Made by a program: the position numbers and the translations under genes. Below, piece after piece: positions 63,741-64,000 of a stretch of DNA of 64,000 nucleotides (its first letter is position 1; the number at the start of each line of letters is the position of its first letter). This DNA is from Elephas maximus indicus (lineage: Eukaryota > Chordata > Mammalia > Proboscidea > Elephantidae). The notes below the pieces were generated by a model. That model was not told the origin of the DNA, ran no database searches, and saw nothing but the letters and a program-made list of their open reading frames with translations. The stretch is taken from contig NC_064820.1 of NCBI RefSeq assembly GCF_024166365.1, positions 144,232,001 through 144,296,000 on the forward strand, written 5' to 3'.

Positions 63741-64000
63741 GCAAGTGATCTTTCACATCCTACCTCTTATGCCCCACCACAGTAGGGAATGATGACCACA
63801 AGGCCCATGTGAACAGAAGTAGCTCCCTCATGGCCTGGCATCAGAATGACCACCATTACAGGGTTTCCTATGGGGGGAAAAAATAGAAGCATTATTAAAA
63901 ATTTCACTGATACCAGAAAATCTCTGAGAGAAGTGAAGTAGTGTTGCAAGGTGCAGGACACAGCACCTGGCATCCTTGGGGAAGGGGGAATGGACCATAG
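63741..64000. other. window end, nothing recognised
   Basis: About 260 bp without a gene or repeat that I can support. Confidence 0.5.

Noticed and set aside
1-64000. An undescribed defence, toxin or biosynthetic system
   Set aside because: No clustered genes exist: the window is one mammalian terminal exon plus transposon-rich non-coding DNA.

Overview
This is a stretch of nuclear DNA from a placental mammal, almost certainly an afrotherian and most likely an elephant or another paenungulate. The main evidence is about 20 copies of a tRNA-headed SINE of the AfroSINE type, six loci of an RTE/BovB-type LINE resembling the elephant RTE1 family, and L1 3' ends of the kind typical of afrotherian genomes. 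There is no bacterial or viral gene organisation, no CRISPR array and no operon. The many short open frames are chance frames or remnants of transposons.
Only one host protein-coding gene is secure. FEM1C runs on the + strand. Positions 1-7786 are its last intron, filled with old transposon fragments. The 3' terminal exon opens at 7787 after a clear splice acceptor and encodes residues 182-617 of the 617-residue protein to the stop at 9094-9096. A long 3' UTR follows, with the best poly(A) signal at 12408. FEM1C is the substrate receptor of a CUL2 ubiquitin ligase; this exon carries the last ankyrin repeats, the TPR motifs and the C-terminal VHL box. From about 7640 to 12830 I recognise no transposon, in sharp contrast to everything else in the window.
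From about 12.8 kb to the end the window looks intergenic and transposon-rich. It holds an L1/HAL1-type element (12.8-15.5 kb), a near full-length RTE on + (15.5-18.65 kb), an L1 ORF2 fragment on - (18.7-20.65 kb), an MLT1-like LTR (22.1 kb), RTE 3' ends (28.1, 38.4, 50.4, 52.4 and 57.5 kb) and a near full-length RTE on - (31-34.2 kb). An L1 3'-end insertion with perfect 15-bp target duplications lies at 46.9-48.07 kb, a U6 snRNA-L1 chimeric retropseudogene at 49.75-50.06 kb, and an LTR nested inside an RTE at 57.76 kb. MIR and L2 relics lie between them.
I did not find a new gene system. The most interesting items are molecular fossils: the U6/L1 chimera with an internal 13-nt duplication, two related TA-flanked MITEs plus a third nested one with a readable empty site, a 50-bp head-to-tail collapsed SINE with target duplications, a tandemly repeated RTE tail hit by an LTR, and a weak exon-like element at 20920-20999. 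Family names come from recognition by eye, without a database search, and boundaries marked as approximate may be off by tens of bases.
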